Source: Acanthochromis polyacanthus (taxonomy: Eukaryota > Chordata > Actinopteri > Pomacentridae). Taken from it: a stretch of 64,000 bases of DNA. The DNA is taken from positions 19,564,984-19,628,983 of the forward strand of contig NC_067127.1 of assembly GCF_021347895.1 (NCBI RefSeq), in the 5' to 3' direction. The notes under the pieces were generated by a model. The model did no database searches, was not told the origin of the DNA, and saw nothing but the letters and a program-made list of their open reading frames with translations. A program made the translations under genes and the position numbers. Shown one piece after another: positions 35,301 to 50,300 of this stretch (position 1 is its first letter; each line of letters starts with the position of its first letter).

Positions 35301-38300
35301 TACTGTACTAATTCCATTAGTGATGAAAAGGCTCATATCCCACTCACCACTTGGCTGCTATGAGTTTCTGCTTTCATTTTGCACTTGCTAACATCTCAGA
35401 AAAAACACTGAAGCCCATCGGCAAGGTTTGTGAAAGCACCCTGAGGGACACATCATTAAACTGATCCACCTGTATAGATGTGTAGAGATGGCTGGATGGC
35501 GCAGTCAGCTTTATAGTTAAAAAGCATGGCTGTACCAGCATGTAGCTACTCTTGGTGTATAAGGTGCCACCAGCGTCAATTAAGGCACAGAACAGGAAAA
35601 TAAGTTCTCGGGTCCAAATAATTAGCTGAGAACAATATTGAGGAATCTCAGCAGAAGAATTCTAGTTGACGAGACCTTGATTTGTTGTGCTAAAGGTGGT
35701 TTAAGTTGGAACTGAGGCGAGGACTGGTGAGCAGTGGAAGCCCTTCAACAAGCAGAGTCGAGGCTGCACCAAAGCAAAGAGGTGGGAATCCAGAAAGAAA
35801 TCCGAGGTGGACTTGAATCTCTTCAATAATTCAGATTGACTATGGAAAGGAGAAGCGCTTTCTGGTTCAGATAGAGCAGCAATGGAGAATGAAAGGTTAT
35901 GCAGGAAGGTGGCTAAAGGACAGCAGGGTACCTGACAAGGTAGGACAATGTACTGGAGGTGGCATGGACTGAGCTGTGGAAAGTGAAGCTCCATCATGTT
36001 GAGTTCCCTGGACGGGCAGTGAATGATGTGCTTTTCAGGCAGCAAATCTTCTGGGCAAAGTTAAGATATTGGCATTACCAATGGTGAACCCCAAAAGATA
36101 TTCTGAATTTTTGCTCAACACACTAGAAAGGAGATGATACTCTTGGTGTCATGATCAAGTCCTGAAGGCCACCACAGAAACAATCAGAGCCAGAGATCAT
36201 CGATGTAAGTGATCAGCTGTCACCTCACACCTAGAAGATCCTTGGTTTATATGCCGGCTTGGATCTGGGGTCTTTCTCTGTGGAGTTTGCATGTTCTCTC
36301 TGTGCACCAACTTCCTCCCACAGTCCAAAAGTATGCTGAGGTAAATTGGTGATTCTAGATTATCCATAAGTGTGTATGTGAGTGTGATTGTCTCTATGTG
36401 CAGCCCTGTGATAGACTGGTGACCTGTCCAGGGTGTCCCCTGCCTTCACCCTAAGTCAGCTGGGATAGTCTCCAGCCTCCTGCAACCTTTAATGAGGATT
36501 AAGCGGTAAATAGATAATGGATAGACGGATAAATTTTATTCCTAGATTTGTCTCACTTCCCAAGAAAAATACCGTTTTAAATAAATTACAAAACAAACGT
36601 TCAACTGAATAACAAAATGTACATTGCAACATATATTACATCAGATGTTATGAACAACTGACTACAGTGCATAGATTTGATAATTATCTTCAGTTTAGTC
36701 CATACAAGGACACAGGAATAAATAAAGAAATGGAAAATAAATAGAAACCCGATGGCACAATAAAGTCAGGGGTTCTCTGACCAAAACCTGAATAATATTT
36801 ATATCAACAGTTGTCTAATATTAGATTTCACTACCAATCTGCCTGTTAATCAAAATGTATCACACTGTAATTGTTTTAGTTATATTCATTGTGGTAAACT
36901 TAAAATTAGCTTTCAGACTTCTTCTTTTCCTTTTGGTTTTTCCCTTCAGGGGTCACCACAGCAAATCATCTGCTTCCTCTTCTCTCACACCAACTAACTT
37001 CATGTCCTCTGTCACTACATTCATCAACCTCCTCTTTGGTCTTCCTCTAGGCCTCCTGCCTGGCAGTTCAAAATTCAGCATCCTTCTACCGATATATTCA
37101 CACTCCCTCCTCTGTACATGTCCAAACTATCTCAGTCTGACCTCTCTGGCTTTATCTCCAAAGCCTCTAACATGTTCTGATGTACTCATTCCTGATCTTA
37201 TCCATCCTGGTCACTCACAAAGAGAACCTCAACATTTTAGTCTCTGCTACCTCCAGCTCCACCTCCTGTCTTTTCCTCAGTGTCACTGTCTCACCACTGT
37301 TTTCTACACCTTTCTTTTCATTCTTGCTGATAGTCTTTTATTAAACCCGACACTTTCCATCTGTTCCAACTTGCTTGTACACACTTCTTTGCATCTTTTC
37401 CACACTATCCATTGCTCTGTACTGTTGACCCTAAGTACTTTAAAGCCTCCACCTTCTTCATCTCTACTTCTTGTAACCTCACCCTTCCACTTGGGTCCCT
37501 CTCATTCACGCACATGTATTCATTCCTCTTCTTTCCAGGGCATACCTCCACCTCTCACTACAGATCACAATGCCATCTGCACACATCATAGTCTATGCAG
37601 ACTCCTGTCCAACTTCAGCTGTCAGCCTGTCCTTCACCACAGCGACCATGAAGGGGTTCAGTGCTGATCCTTGACATCTTTCTGCGTTCCTATCCTGAAT
37701 ACCAGGCCTGCCCATCACTTCCTCGTCACCTCTGTTTCCTGTATCAACACGTCCATTGAAGTCTGCACCAATCACCACTCTCTGACTCCTGGGGATAATT
37801 TGCATCACTTCATCAAACTCCCTTCAGAATTTCTCCTTCTTGTTTAGCTCACATCCTACCTGTGGGGCAAAACCACTAACAACACAGAACATCAAAAATT
37901 AGCTTTTATCAATTTTGCTGAAAACTACATCTGAAACTAACTAGGGTAAAAAAAAAGACAACATTTATTGCATTATGCATTGTTAGAGCCTTTTAATAAT
38001 GTGGTTGAGGGCTAATTATAAACCACATACAACTGAGATTCACGCAGAGAGGGACAAAAAGAGGCAAAACAAACACAGACAACTCTGAGCTAAATTTAGG
38101 TGACCCTATTTCACCCTTGCAACCACCTGTAGCGGCGCCTTGTCATATTTCACTGACCCTATCCAATATGAGCTCCATCAGTGGGTATGCAGTGGGAGCA
38201 CACAGTGTGGCATGGAAAAAAGAGCATGAGTAAGAAAGGCAATCTAAAAGAGGAAAATAAGCCAAGGTCTATAGCCACGGATGGGATCAATCTCTTTTCT

Positions 38301-41300
38301 GAAGCAGCAGAGAGCAAATATGGGGGTTGCTGTCCTAGCCTTGACATTTCATCTTAGCCACAATAATTCCCACTCACAGACCTTCAGATGATATCCAGTG
38401 GAACGACATAAACACAAGGATGGAAACAGAGGTGGAATGAGGTTTGTGCGGCAGATGGAGGAGTGCTAAGTCTGTAGATGATCAGCTTTATACAAATTCT
38501 TTTCCCGCAAGCTGTTCGACAATGTATTGCATGTAATCAGTGCCACTTGAAGCTCATCAATTGACACCTACACACACACACACACACACACACTGGATTC
38601 ACTGGACAGACAAAAGCAGCTAATTTGCAGAGTGATATGATGCCCTCAGGTCTTCAGGAAAGGTTTACTGTGTGTTCACAGAACCAGAACCAAAATAGTG
38701 AAGCAGCATTCAGTTATTATGCTCCTCACCTGTGGAACAAACTTCCCGAACACCTGCAGCTTTCTCTGGGATGCTCGATCCATTTTCTTGACTTTTAATG
38801 CACTTTTAATTCTATTCTATTTCTATGAGTGTAATGTATGTCTACCTTTAAATCATTTTTACAATTCATTTTAAAAGTCTGGGCTGAATGTATTTCTTTG
38901 CCATTGTAAAGCACCTTGAATCGCCTTGTGTATGAATTATGCTATACAAAAAAAAACATGCCTTACCTTCAGAAAAAAAATTTCTTTCTAGATTTTTGAA
39001 CTTATCAGGATCATAAAGTCAAGTATTGCCAATTCCTTCTCTGAGTGAGACGTTAATTAGTAATGTAAATTAATTCTGAAACTAGATTTTATTTTTGTTT
39101 CAGAAAGCAAGATAAGGTACTGTTGTCTGTGTAAGTTTCAAGTTAAGTATACTTTATTTGGCTCTGAGTTAGCAAGTGGCTATGGTATAAGCAGGGCAAA
39201 TTTGTTGTTTACTAAGTTTGTTCCATGTTCAATGACTGTAATGGATATCACAGAGAGAAACTACATCATCCTTATTTTAACATACAACTTCTTATCTGTC
39301 AAGTATAATTCAGATCTCAACTTGAACTAGTTATGTGCATTCAGCTGTGGCTAACGCACACACGTGCCATTGATCAGAGCTGTTCACATCAAGCTTATAC
39401 AGGGCTTGCAGAGACAAATTCAGGTGATGTAGCCTGACTAAATTCACTAATGAAATTCCTATTACATTTAAAGAACATTCACAATCAGTGTACGCCGAGT
39501 ATTGATTAATTCGATATCACACATAAATACTGTCACTGCATCATATCAGAGAATCACATTATATCGTAGAAAAGTAACTATCCAATACACTCACAGAGTC
39601 ATACCCTATTATTTTCAGTCCCAATATTCTTTTAAGACTGACATAGACATTGATTTAACCCCTGGTTATACAGCCAGGTCACTTTTTCAGCTGCTTGATA
39701 CAGTATGGTTTGTACTTTTGCATGCTTTGTGACTTTTAGCTTGGCTTATGATTAAACAGCTGAGGTGAAAAAAGTCAATTCTGCTTTCAGGAACCAGCAG
39801 GAGGCATAAGTTACTTGGTGTGCAGGGCCAAAGTGGGTTTAACAGGTTTATCAGCAAGTTGACACCTGGTTTCCCAAAGAGTTTTAATTACCCAGGCTGC
39901 TGGTCAGTGAGAGGTAGGGAGCAGGTTTCTATTATGAGGGGGCAGTGGGCTGAAACACGGTCTGCTATTTCAGCCAGCAAATTGGAGAATTAATGATGTG
40001 GATAATCTGTCTGTTGCTCTCAGATCTGAGGGACACTTTGAGGCCAGGACCAGACAGACCAGACCACCACACATCTATGCTGATATAGTGGATTTCTCAC
40101 TAGCTTGTTTGAAGGAGCTACAATTCTAGGCTGAAAATTAAGACACTATATGATCCTAACTTATTTATAGGTACTATGTATGAAGGTATAACTGGACTAA
40201 GATTGGGTTTTAAGAATTAAATCAGAAGACTACTTTTAGTAGAAGGGATTTACGAACGAAAGATGGAGAGAACAGAATCGTACACATTCTGTCTGATGCT
40301 TTAGCTGCGTACATTCAGCATCATTGCACGATGACTTGTGTCCCACAGAGATACAGTCTCGGTTTGGAGGTAGGTGGATGGGTGTGTATGCATCTGGCTT
40401 TAGTAGGTGACCAGAATTTGCATCCTGTCAAAAATTCAACAGCTATCAGATGTTCCTGTTTATCCTAGTAGTCACTGTCAACAGGATTTTTTAAATGGAA
40501 AATTATCAGAATAATCACATTTTGTATCTTGCCGTGAGCAATACATGTAATCTATAAAACATTTTCCCTTCTTACATGCTGTTATCAATTTTAGAAACAA
40601 GTGTTTTAATTGCCCCAACACCAGACATACCTCAACCATTAAAGAGATAAAGTGCAGACTTGCCAGATCAGACATTTCTGACCAAGATGAGAGACATACT
40701 GACTGCAAAATTAGACCCTTGACATAAATGAATTAAAATACTTAACTGCATGAGAATTTAGTTATCTTTGTCTCTGAAACAATGTCCTTACAAGACACTA
40801 GTTTCTAAATAATTGTATTAGTAAAAAGCAGAAAATGATAGAATTAAGACTGTAACCTGATTCTGAAGTTTGACTAACTCAACAGAATGTCTGCGGAGAC
40901 CATTCTCTGTAACAGGTTACAATCTTATAAGTTGCATTAAAAAGGAAAAAATAAAACAATATAACAAAGGCTGAGTCCTGCTATATGGAAACCACAGGAG
41001 CTAACATTAACTACTCGACTTTGTTTTAATCAATCTTAAGGCTGTATAAAGAGTAGGAAATTATTTAAAGATATTGGAAGCCATAAAATCCTGTGATTTT
41101 TTCTGTGTGTTTTCACTCTGCAGCCAGATGGATAAACACCTGCCTCTCTGCTGAACTAGCAGGTGATGAAGCAGATACTGTTACAGTGCTCTGCACCTGT
41201 CTGCCTGCATGTGACCAATGCTGTGATTCAGTGTGTCTCAGTGTATGTTATTAGGTGTCTGGGTGTTAACATGGCTGAAAAATCAAAGGCACTTCTAAAT

Positions 41301-44300
41301 AAACATTACAAAGAACTGGATATTACTTTCTCATGCTTATTTCAATCCGTACTTTTACAGATATTTCACATCTCAAGCTGGTTATATGTAAACACTGTGC
41401 AAGAAGCCTTATTTATTTTCTGTACTTTGTTCTTTCTTTTTTTTAGAATGCTTATCCTTCACAGGTGTTGCTAGGGGTTGCCTGACCTGCAATGTTTAGG
41501 TGGGTGGTACATGTTAAACAAGATTCCCAAAGACTCAAGGTTTCCCAGCAGAACATTGCATTATAACTAGATGATTGATGTTATTCACGTCAGCTGTCAG
41601 TGGCCATAATGTTGTGGCTGATCGGTGTATAGCTGCAGGCAACAATGAAAAGTAGTTAAGCAATGCACAGTTACCATGTGAACTTGATCTGATTATGTAA
41701 AATGCATGGCTATAAGCAGTGATCACAAGTTTAATGTCAATTTACCAAAGATTGGGTGCAAGACACATATTATTAAGGTCATTTACCTGCTTGGGACAAT
41801 ATGATATATGTCGGATACCGATCTGCAAGCTAAAAGGACTGCAAATGAGCAGGTATATACACTAAGACACTGTTTTTGATGTTTGACAAGGTTTTATAAC
41901 CACTAGAAACTTTTAAATAGTGTTTATCAGATATTAGATCCAGTGTTACAAGGTCATAAAAAAGGCCCATCACCTCTTCCAGGGAAGGATCTGAAGCTGG
42001 TGCTGGAGGTAGAGAGGTACCAAATAAATATAGTTGGGTTCCCCTATAAGCATAGCATGGGTTCTGGAACCAAAGTTTTAGAGAAGGACTGGACTCCCCC
42101 CTTTTTTTAGAGATGACTAGAGTAAGAGGTTCTGGATCGAAAGTGCCCAAGTGCTGAGTTGTCCCCAGGGAATAAAGGTTGGTTCTCTGCAACTGTAAGT
42201 CACTGGGGAGAAGGCTAACTGCTGTATGTGCTCATACACTGGACAGCATTCCTGCCCTTTCTGGAGTCTTTGGGTAGCATCCTGGAAAGAATTTCATCTG
42301 GGGACACCATAGATCAGCTGTGGAGGTTTCAATGCTCACATGGGCAATGATGGAGAAACACTGAGGAAGGTGTTTGGGAAGAACAACCTGCCTAGTTAGG
42401 ATCAGAGTGGCGTTTTGTTTTTGGAGGTGTGTGTCTGGCATGGAAGACCATAACAAACATTGCAAGCATAATTGCTGGTTTATAAATGTAACGGTATCAA
42501 AGCATATTAGGCAAAAAATAGATGATCAACTTTGTGGTTGTATCATTTGGAAACATGGAATCCAAAAGGACTATGTTTAAAGCATCCATTGCAGGGTGGC
42601 TGGTTAGAGCTGTGGTCAGAAGGTCATTGGTGCCTGTTGTGGCAGCAAACTAAGAAGCCACTGGTGCATACCAGGGGTGAAGGAAACCGTCAAGATGAAG
42701 AAGGCGCCTTTCATACCAGGGTGGCTCAGGAGTCTTCTCAAGCAGGAGACATGTACTGTGAGAGGAAAGTAGGGTTTGGTTTAGGCTGTGTACAGCCAGG
42801 AAGGAGAACTGCTGTCCTGGAATACTGATGCTGTCAGATAAGAAAAAGAGCAGTTTTAAAAGCTCCTGAAAGTGGCCAACAAGACCTCACCTGTATCCTT
42901 GGCAGAGGTTGCTGAGGTAGTGAAGGAGCTCATTTGAAAGCAGTGATCTCAGGATCATGTTCATCATTGACTGTAAAATCGAGCATGAGATGGACAGACT
43001 GATGCAACATCATCAGCAATATCAGCAGTATGCCAGACAACAGTGGTAAAGATGGAGCTGAGCCAGAAGGCAAAGCTTTCGATTTACCACTCAGTCTAAG
43101 TTCCAACCCTCCCCTATGATCACCTGCATCTGGGTAGTGACCAAAAGAATGAGACTGCAGATACAAGTAGATAAAATTAATGGATGGACTCAGCCTTAGA
43201 GATACAGTGAGGAGGGTTAATTTGTCTAACAAAAAATGCACAAGCATGCACATGATACAAGCTCACACAAGAGTATCTGCAAACATAAAAAGATTATCAC
43301 GAGGGAACATTTCTGGTCTGTGATTACACAGGACAGTATGTGCAACGAGAAAACCATTATCATGAGGGAGCACTTTTTCCATTGAAGGTTTTCTGGGAAC
43401 ACATTGTATATTACATATCTCTTCTGGCCTGGGAATTCATCTGGAAGCCCCTGGAAAAAAATAAAAATATCACTGGGGTAAAGGACAGTGAGAATACCTT
43501 GATTAGCCAGCTGCCATCACAATCCAATTTTGGATAAAAGGAAGAAAATGGAAGGACAAACAGTTTTGAAAATCTAAAATCGACCCAATACCCTTTGTGA
43601 GAGTTGGTGTACGGGTCATCTATGCTAATTTTGATAAAGATGGAAAATACATTGTCCCAAGCAGACTTATACTACATCTGCTCACTTGCTACACCCTTGC
43701 CATCCCTTTTTCCAGACCAAGACCCATACAGTCTTCACCAAGGGGTGCAACTGCAGGGTACCCCAGAAAAAACAGACAACGTCCCGATAGACTGCCATTG
43801 ACATTGGAGCAGAATAACCCTCAGAGTTCACTCTGGGAGTGGAGGTAGTTTACTCTTGTTCCCCATTTCAGGTGCAAGTTCTATAGCCAAAACAAGTGTG
43901 CAAATTGTTACGTAAAGGAGGATGAAATCCATACAATAAAGACAGTGACATTGAAAAACTTCACTTTTGTTAAGCGAAATTCAAAAATAAAGGTGGAGGG
44001 ACATGTTGCATATTGACAGGTTAAGTTTTTCCCTTGTATGACATTTTCAGGGATCTCCTTGGTTTGCGTGCCTATGACTGTTGGGCCTTAACATCTCTCT
44101 CTGAACAAAGAAAAAGCAAAAGCCCGATAAGGAACACAGGGACAAAGAGACAAAGAAATGCCGCTGGGCCACTCAAAGTCACACCTGATTGCGACCTGGT
44201 TTGAATCAGAGTCCAGGCTCCTCACTGGACGGGACCCCCAAACACACCAGGGGAACCTCGAGATACGACCATGACATCACCGAACCTTTAACTGCCATTG

Positions 44301-47300
44301 GTTGGCACCACCTCCTCGCATCCCCAGTGTGTCGAGTTGTTGGAAAGAATTCCTGGCTTCGTGCAGGAAGTTACTATAAGGGAGCACTTAAATCAAATGT
44401 TTGCACTACTTCCAAAGTAGCCACAGCGGCCCGCGCGCATTCAGACTGATGGATCAGTAACGCAGTAGATCTCACACTATTCGCTACTACAACTAAGAGA
44501 GCTGTTGTCTGGACAGAGACTAAATAGTTAGTTAGCGTGTTTTGCTCTGTGTTTTAAGGACTGCTGTGTCCTTCTGTGTGCTTGACTTTTTGTACGTTGT
44601 TGTTTCTAGAAGCTGCTTATTCATTCATTGGATAATTGCTGCTAGTTTGTGTTGTCGTGTGTATGCTTGCAATATGTCGCATTTCTACAAAGATCAAATA
44701 CCAGAGGGTGGTAGAAGACCATCAGGCCATTTACTGATCTGTGACAGATAGAAATGTGAATGTTAGGGACTCCTGTAGCTCAACAGGTTGAGCAGGCGAC
44801 CCATATACAAGGACTATAGTCCCGACACAGCGGTCATGGGTTCGAGTTCGACCCATGGCCATTTACTGCATGTCTTTCCCCCACTCTGCTCCCGATGCTT
44901 CCTGTCACTCTCTCAACTGTGCACTATAATAAAGGGGAAAAGGCCAAAAAAAAATCACTTTAAAAAAACATGAATATTGCATCATCCACAGCTGTTCACC
45001 TCATGCCCTTCTGGAGCAGACCTGCTCCTCTCTCTCTTCTCTTTACTAACCCACACTTAGACTGACACACATTATACACACCATGAGGACCACCTCCCCA
45101 GGAGGACACATAATCCTTATTTTTCACAGGTAGTGCATCTATTTAAACACACCTGGTGTTCAGTTTCACTGTTTGTCATCTTGTGTGCTTTAAAGGAACA
45201 CGTGAAGCCAGCTGTGTTGTAGTGTTCAAACCTAGTGGTCATGTCTTTCCACACACGCACGCACACAAACATTTGCACTGTGTTGTTCTTCTGTCCTTAT
45301 TTTGCTATTATTAGTTGCCTGGTAGTTACGCAGACGTTTACTGTATAAATTCATTGGCAGATACATTTGTCATAAACATTATGGCAGCTTTAAAAGAACA
45401 GTGTTCTGTTAATATTTGTGCATGGGTTACTGCGACATCAGTGGGTGACACGGTCAGGGCTCGATTTCACACATTCTTCTTTTTTTTAATTTTTCATTCA
45501 CAAATATTAACAAACTTTGGTTATTCTTTTTTCCTTTGAGATTGATGACACTTTGATCATTGAGCCCTGATTCCAGGGTGGTGCCCCATAATTATGAATT
45601 CATACTAAGAATTTTCATTGTAACTATATTATTCACATTTAGTAATTAATTAAATTCTCAATAATCACATTTATCCAAGACATTTGGCTTTGTCCTATAT
45701 TGTTAGAATAAAATATCCTGACAAGAACAATTTCAACTAAATTAAAGCAAAAGAAAACTTGACAGTAAAATGAAAAATATTTGAATCAGTGTTGAATGAG
45801 GCGTAGGAATGAGGGACCGCAAGGCTGGTTTTGGAATGCAGGCATTCATTACAAAAGAGAATAAGTAACCAGCATCACACTCAGTAAAACCACAGCAGCA
45901 CAATAGTAGCGCAATAGCTTGTCATACAGCAGCTTTAGCCCCAAAAGAAATGTCAAAGAAATCATTCATTCCTCATAAAGCTGAAATATTCCTTTAAAAA
46001 TGAACCACATTGGATTGTAAGGCCAACTTTACTCATGTAATCCAACTAGATTTAAGTTTAATTACTAAAATTAGAGAAGACATTTTTTTTTACACCAAAC
46101 TCAAATACAGGTTACTGAAATACATGGAATTCAAAATGTGGTTAAGATACAGCTGTCTAATATTACAGCAGTCAAACATGGGCTACCTGACAGAATAGCT
46201 AGTAACACACTTCCTCACACAATACTTAAACACACTAATGACTGAAAAAGTTATAATGAAAGGTACCTTCTGAAAAAAGCAGGGCTGCAATATTTACCTA
46301 TTTACCTTGGGTTTTGCCATTCATGTGAATGACAGTTTGACCTGTTCCACCAACTTAAACATTGTTGCAGACCAAGCTTGCCCCCACATGGCAATAATAC
46401 TCCTAGAAGGTCGCAGCAGGACAATGTGCCCATGCAGCTACACTATAAAAGTTGCTCAGGAGCAACACAAGAAACATGACTAAGTGCCCAAAGCATTAAC
46501 TCAGCATTCAGACTCCATCCACAGCGATGATCTGACGAAGCATCTGCCTCAATCCACAGAGGAGTGAGGCGACATCAGGCTCACGTTAGTTTGATAATCA
46601 CTATCCGGATGTAAATCAATGTGATCTGTCTTGAGTTAAAGTTAAATCTGGCATGCCATTATTCCTTAGTGTCAGTAGTCTGTTCCAGCCATATCAGTGA
46701 CTGATTGAGGCACCCATCACCATCACATTCATCAGCCTCTTTGTGGCAACTGATAGCCAACTGCTTGTAAATGATTCTGAGCAGATCCTTACCTTAATGT
46801 GGGACTAATAGCAACAGACCACACTCTGTCATACATGGGAATTGTATCTCTGGGAGAGCTGGAAGTCAAAGTCCAAATCTAGAGGAACAAAAGCAACCAG
46901 TAAGTATATTTTATATTGTGACATTGTCTTTTTTTTTATAAATGCAATATACATTTGCAGCATCAATAAAATTTAGGATGAATTAAAAACAAAGTGAAAT
47001 GTAGCTTTTTTTGTTCTGAAGAAGAAAGATTACAAAGAAATTAGGTTCAGTATTATTATTTGTGAAACAAACATGGATTGTAAGCATAACAATAACAAAT
47101 CAGAAATGTTCTGACCCGGACTGTTCGGTCTCTGGATCCACTGATAATGAGTCCATCTTTAGAGTCTATGCAGTTGACCTCCTGGTTATGACCTGATAAC
47201 TCCAGGGACACGTGGTTTCTTCTGCTGTGGACCAGGATCTTACCATCACTGGCAAACACAAATGGAATTCATTATCAAACTTTTTAGCCTGATATCATAT

Positions 47301-50300
47301 CTCGCCAATATATTGGAAAGACATAACCACCCACAGAAACCTATAAATCAAATAAAACTACCTGCTGAATACTGTTCAGATTCCTGTCATCCCTGCCAAA
47401 CCAGCTCTAAGCTGTTGAGTTCAGCGCTTCACAGATCTTTGAAGGTGTCCTGTGTTATCAAGCACCTAGATGTTTATGGTCGATTCTTTAAGTTGTTGAA
47501 ACTGGATTGGACTTGTTATTCCAGTACATCCGACGGATGTTGATTGGATTAAGGTCAGCGGAATTTGAAGGCCAAGTCTACACCTTGTAGTTTTTGTCAT
47601 GTTCTTCAAATCTGAACAATTTTTAACTTCTCTCTCATGTTCTCCGCTGATTCCTAACATGACTACTTTTTTCACTTTCTATGTCAACAGCTGAGGACGT
47701 CATGAATTGCTTAGTGAAGAAAAGATGTTTTGCCCTTCCTATGACAGGACAGTTGTCAACCCTGCCTTTCAGTGTGGATAGCAATAAACATGTTTGCCAA
47801 CATAGTCCTAAGTTTGGCTCTTCAAACTAATTATCCAGAGCGTTTGCTGCTGCACAATATTTAACATAGGTCACAAGATTTTTTTTGGAACTTTGAGGTG
47901 TAATTAAAACAGAGAATATGTGAAAAAAAAACTTAAAAGCTGTATTGGCCAATAAGAATTCTAACAGAGTCACGTAACAGTTCTTAAAGCTAAGATAATG
48001 ATTACTGTGTTATTATCATTATGCATTATTGTTACATAATAAATGCATGTCAAATGAAGTCAGCAGCAGTACAAACAGTGTGTGAGCTACCTTCCACCAC
48101 TGATCAGGTTAGAGTCTGTGACAGCAAAGCGACACACATCACCCTGATGGCCAGAGTAGATCTGAAATGGGTTACGCAGGAGCCTCTTGGTGCCTTGATG
48201 CAGATGGTATGCTCCAATATTCGCAGCCTGAGACAGAAACAGTATATCCCCGTCCAGCTGCAACCACGGCAAGAGTCTGACAAAAAGATACATGACATGT
48301 AAGTGATTTAAAATGATTATAGTAGAGTTAATATAAATAAAGTTTGTATAGTTGCAAAGGACGATATAAATAAACTTTGAATTGATTTAATGTCAGACAG
48401 TGAGAACAAATGTTATGTGTCTTTTTATACAGTGTATGGTAACTGCTGATTTCAACTGGACATATTAGATTTCTTGTCTTAGAAGGCATATTGCTTAGGT
48501 TATATGGAGCAAAATGAGAGTGTTTTTAAACACAGTATAGGCAAATGACACACTAACTTGGTTTTCCATTTGAGAGGACTCGCCCTTTTGCAGACCCCAT
48601 TGAACCAGTTTTGAGCTGTCCTCACTCTTTCCTTCAGCGGGATGTGAGGATATCTGCAATGACAGTGACAGTTTATTACCACCATGCTTTGACCAATGGA
48701 GAATTTGAAGGGCTGACTGTTAATTTGCTTGTTAAGATGAAAACAATTATTTGATTCTTTTAAACCATCCCCATTCAGCTGGAGTTTTACATTTATCCAT
48801 TACACTCAAGCCCATGTAAAAGAAGTTCACACAGTGCTAATTGAGATAATCAGATGGAGGTAAATCTGTTTGTATTTTGCATGTCAGAGTTTTAAATCTG
48901 GTGACTGTAGTGACATTTCTGCAATGGCGGACCTAGATTTTTAGTCTCCAAAATGAACACACACAGATGTTTTTGTATCAGTGTTACTTTTTGGGGTTCA
49001 AGGTCATAAAACAGCAAAAAGTTAAGAAATGTGATATTAGATGAAGTGCCTGATATACAATAAGTATTTCTGGCTCAGCAGATAATGTTTTATTTACACC
49101 TAATTTTAATGCTTGATGTCTATTCTAATTACTTGCATCTAATTTAGGAGCAATCCTGATTCCTCATCATATGTTGGTAACAAAAAAAATCACTGGTCAT
49201 ACATTTCATTTACTTTCAATCAGGAGTTACAAAACTATAAGAATGAGACAAAAACAAAATTTCTAACTGCTGTAAGCACAAAAAACATGTGATTCACCTT
49301 CATTGCAATCTATCTGCATTATTCTTCACACCTTCCTGAACTTTCTGTCTAAACAACAGTAATTAAAAGACAAGATGGCAGCTGTCAGTGAACAAGGTCA
49401 AAATATTATTTCAATGCATCCGACAGAATCTGCTGTACTGACAGAACACATGGTTGTTTGAGGACACAGGATACACATTTACAAAAGCTTTACTTCTGTT
49501 CACTTTCTTGGGGGGAAAATGATATTTTGTGCCTGAAATCTACTAATAGATTTAAATGATCTAAAGTAGAAAGATTATTGCATGAGACAGAAGCTATGGA
49601 CAATTCACATGGATGTTCTAACACTGATGATGATTGGCTTGTCAGACCCTAGACTGTTATGCTTTCTGTATCGGTGAACATGTCTGCCAGCACCCACGTA
49701 ATGTAAAGTTCAACATCTGCCTGAGTCTGGAAGAGGCCACGCGGGTCCGCTGATGCTGCTGATGTCCGTGTGTACTCACTATGCAAAGGCAGGACTCAGC
49801 TCAGGGTTCAAGTCCAGAACAAACAGATGCTGTAGGGAATGAAGTGGACTATAAAGGAATATAATACCAAAAGCTATACAAATGTGGCGTTCGCAGCTAT
49901 CCATATTCATTCATTAACTTTATGTCACCCTGAATTGGCCAAATACTAGAGTGATTACAACATATACACTGATCCGGCATCACACCATGACCACCTGTCT
50001 AATCTTGTGTTGGTCTCCTGTATGCTGCTAAAAGTCCTCTGACCCAGTGGGGCATGGACACAGGACCTCTGGGGATGTTCAGATGGTGGCAGTGAACTCT
50101 GTGGGTCCTGTGGCTTGCAGGGTGGGACCTACCTAGATCAGGCTTATCCTGGAACATCACACAGATGCTCGGTAAGATTTGGATCCGAGGAGTGAGGAAC
50201 CCAGGTGAACACTTTAGCTGTTACCCGGGCCACTCCTGAGCAGTTTTTTGTGGTGTGTCGGGGGTGCATTGTCCTGCTGAGGGTGGAAACTGGCATCAAG

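Noticed and set aside
36855..37667. 270-codon plus-strand frame
   Set aside because: It is antisense to an RTE LINE whose endonuclease and RT motifs read on the minus strand; composition is Leu/Ser/Pro-rich with no domain.
44766..44975. Possible tRNA gene from A- and B-box matches
   Set aside because: No cloverleaf closes, and the sequence continues into a SINE body and A-rich tail with relatives at 3733 and 15127.
47262..47543. 93-codon plus-strand frame next to fbxw4 exon 4
   Set aside because: No domain; it covers intron 3 and a possible transposon relic.
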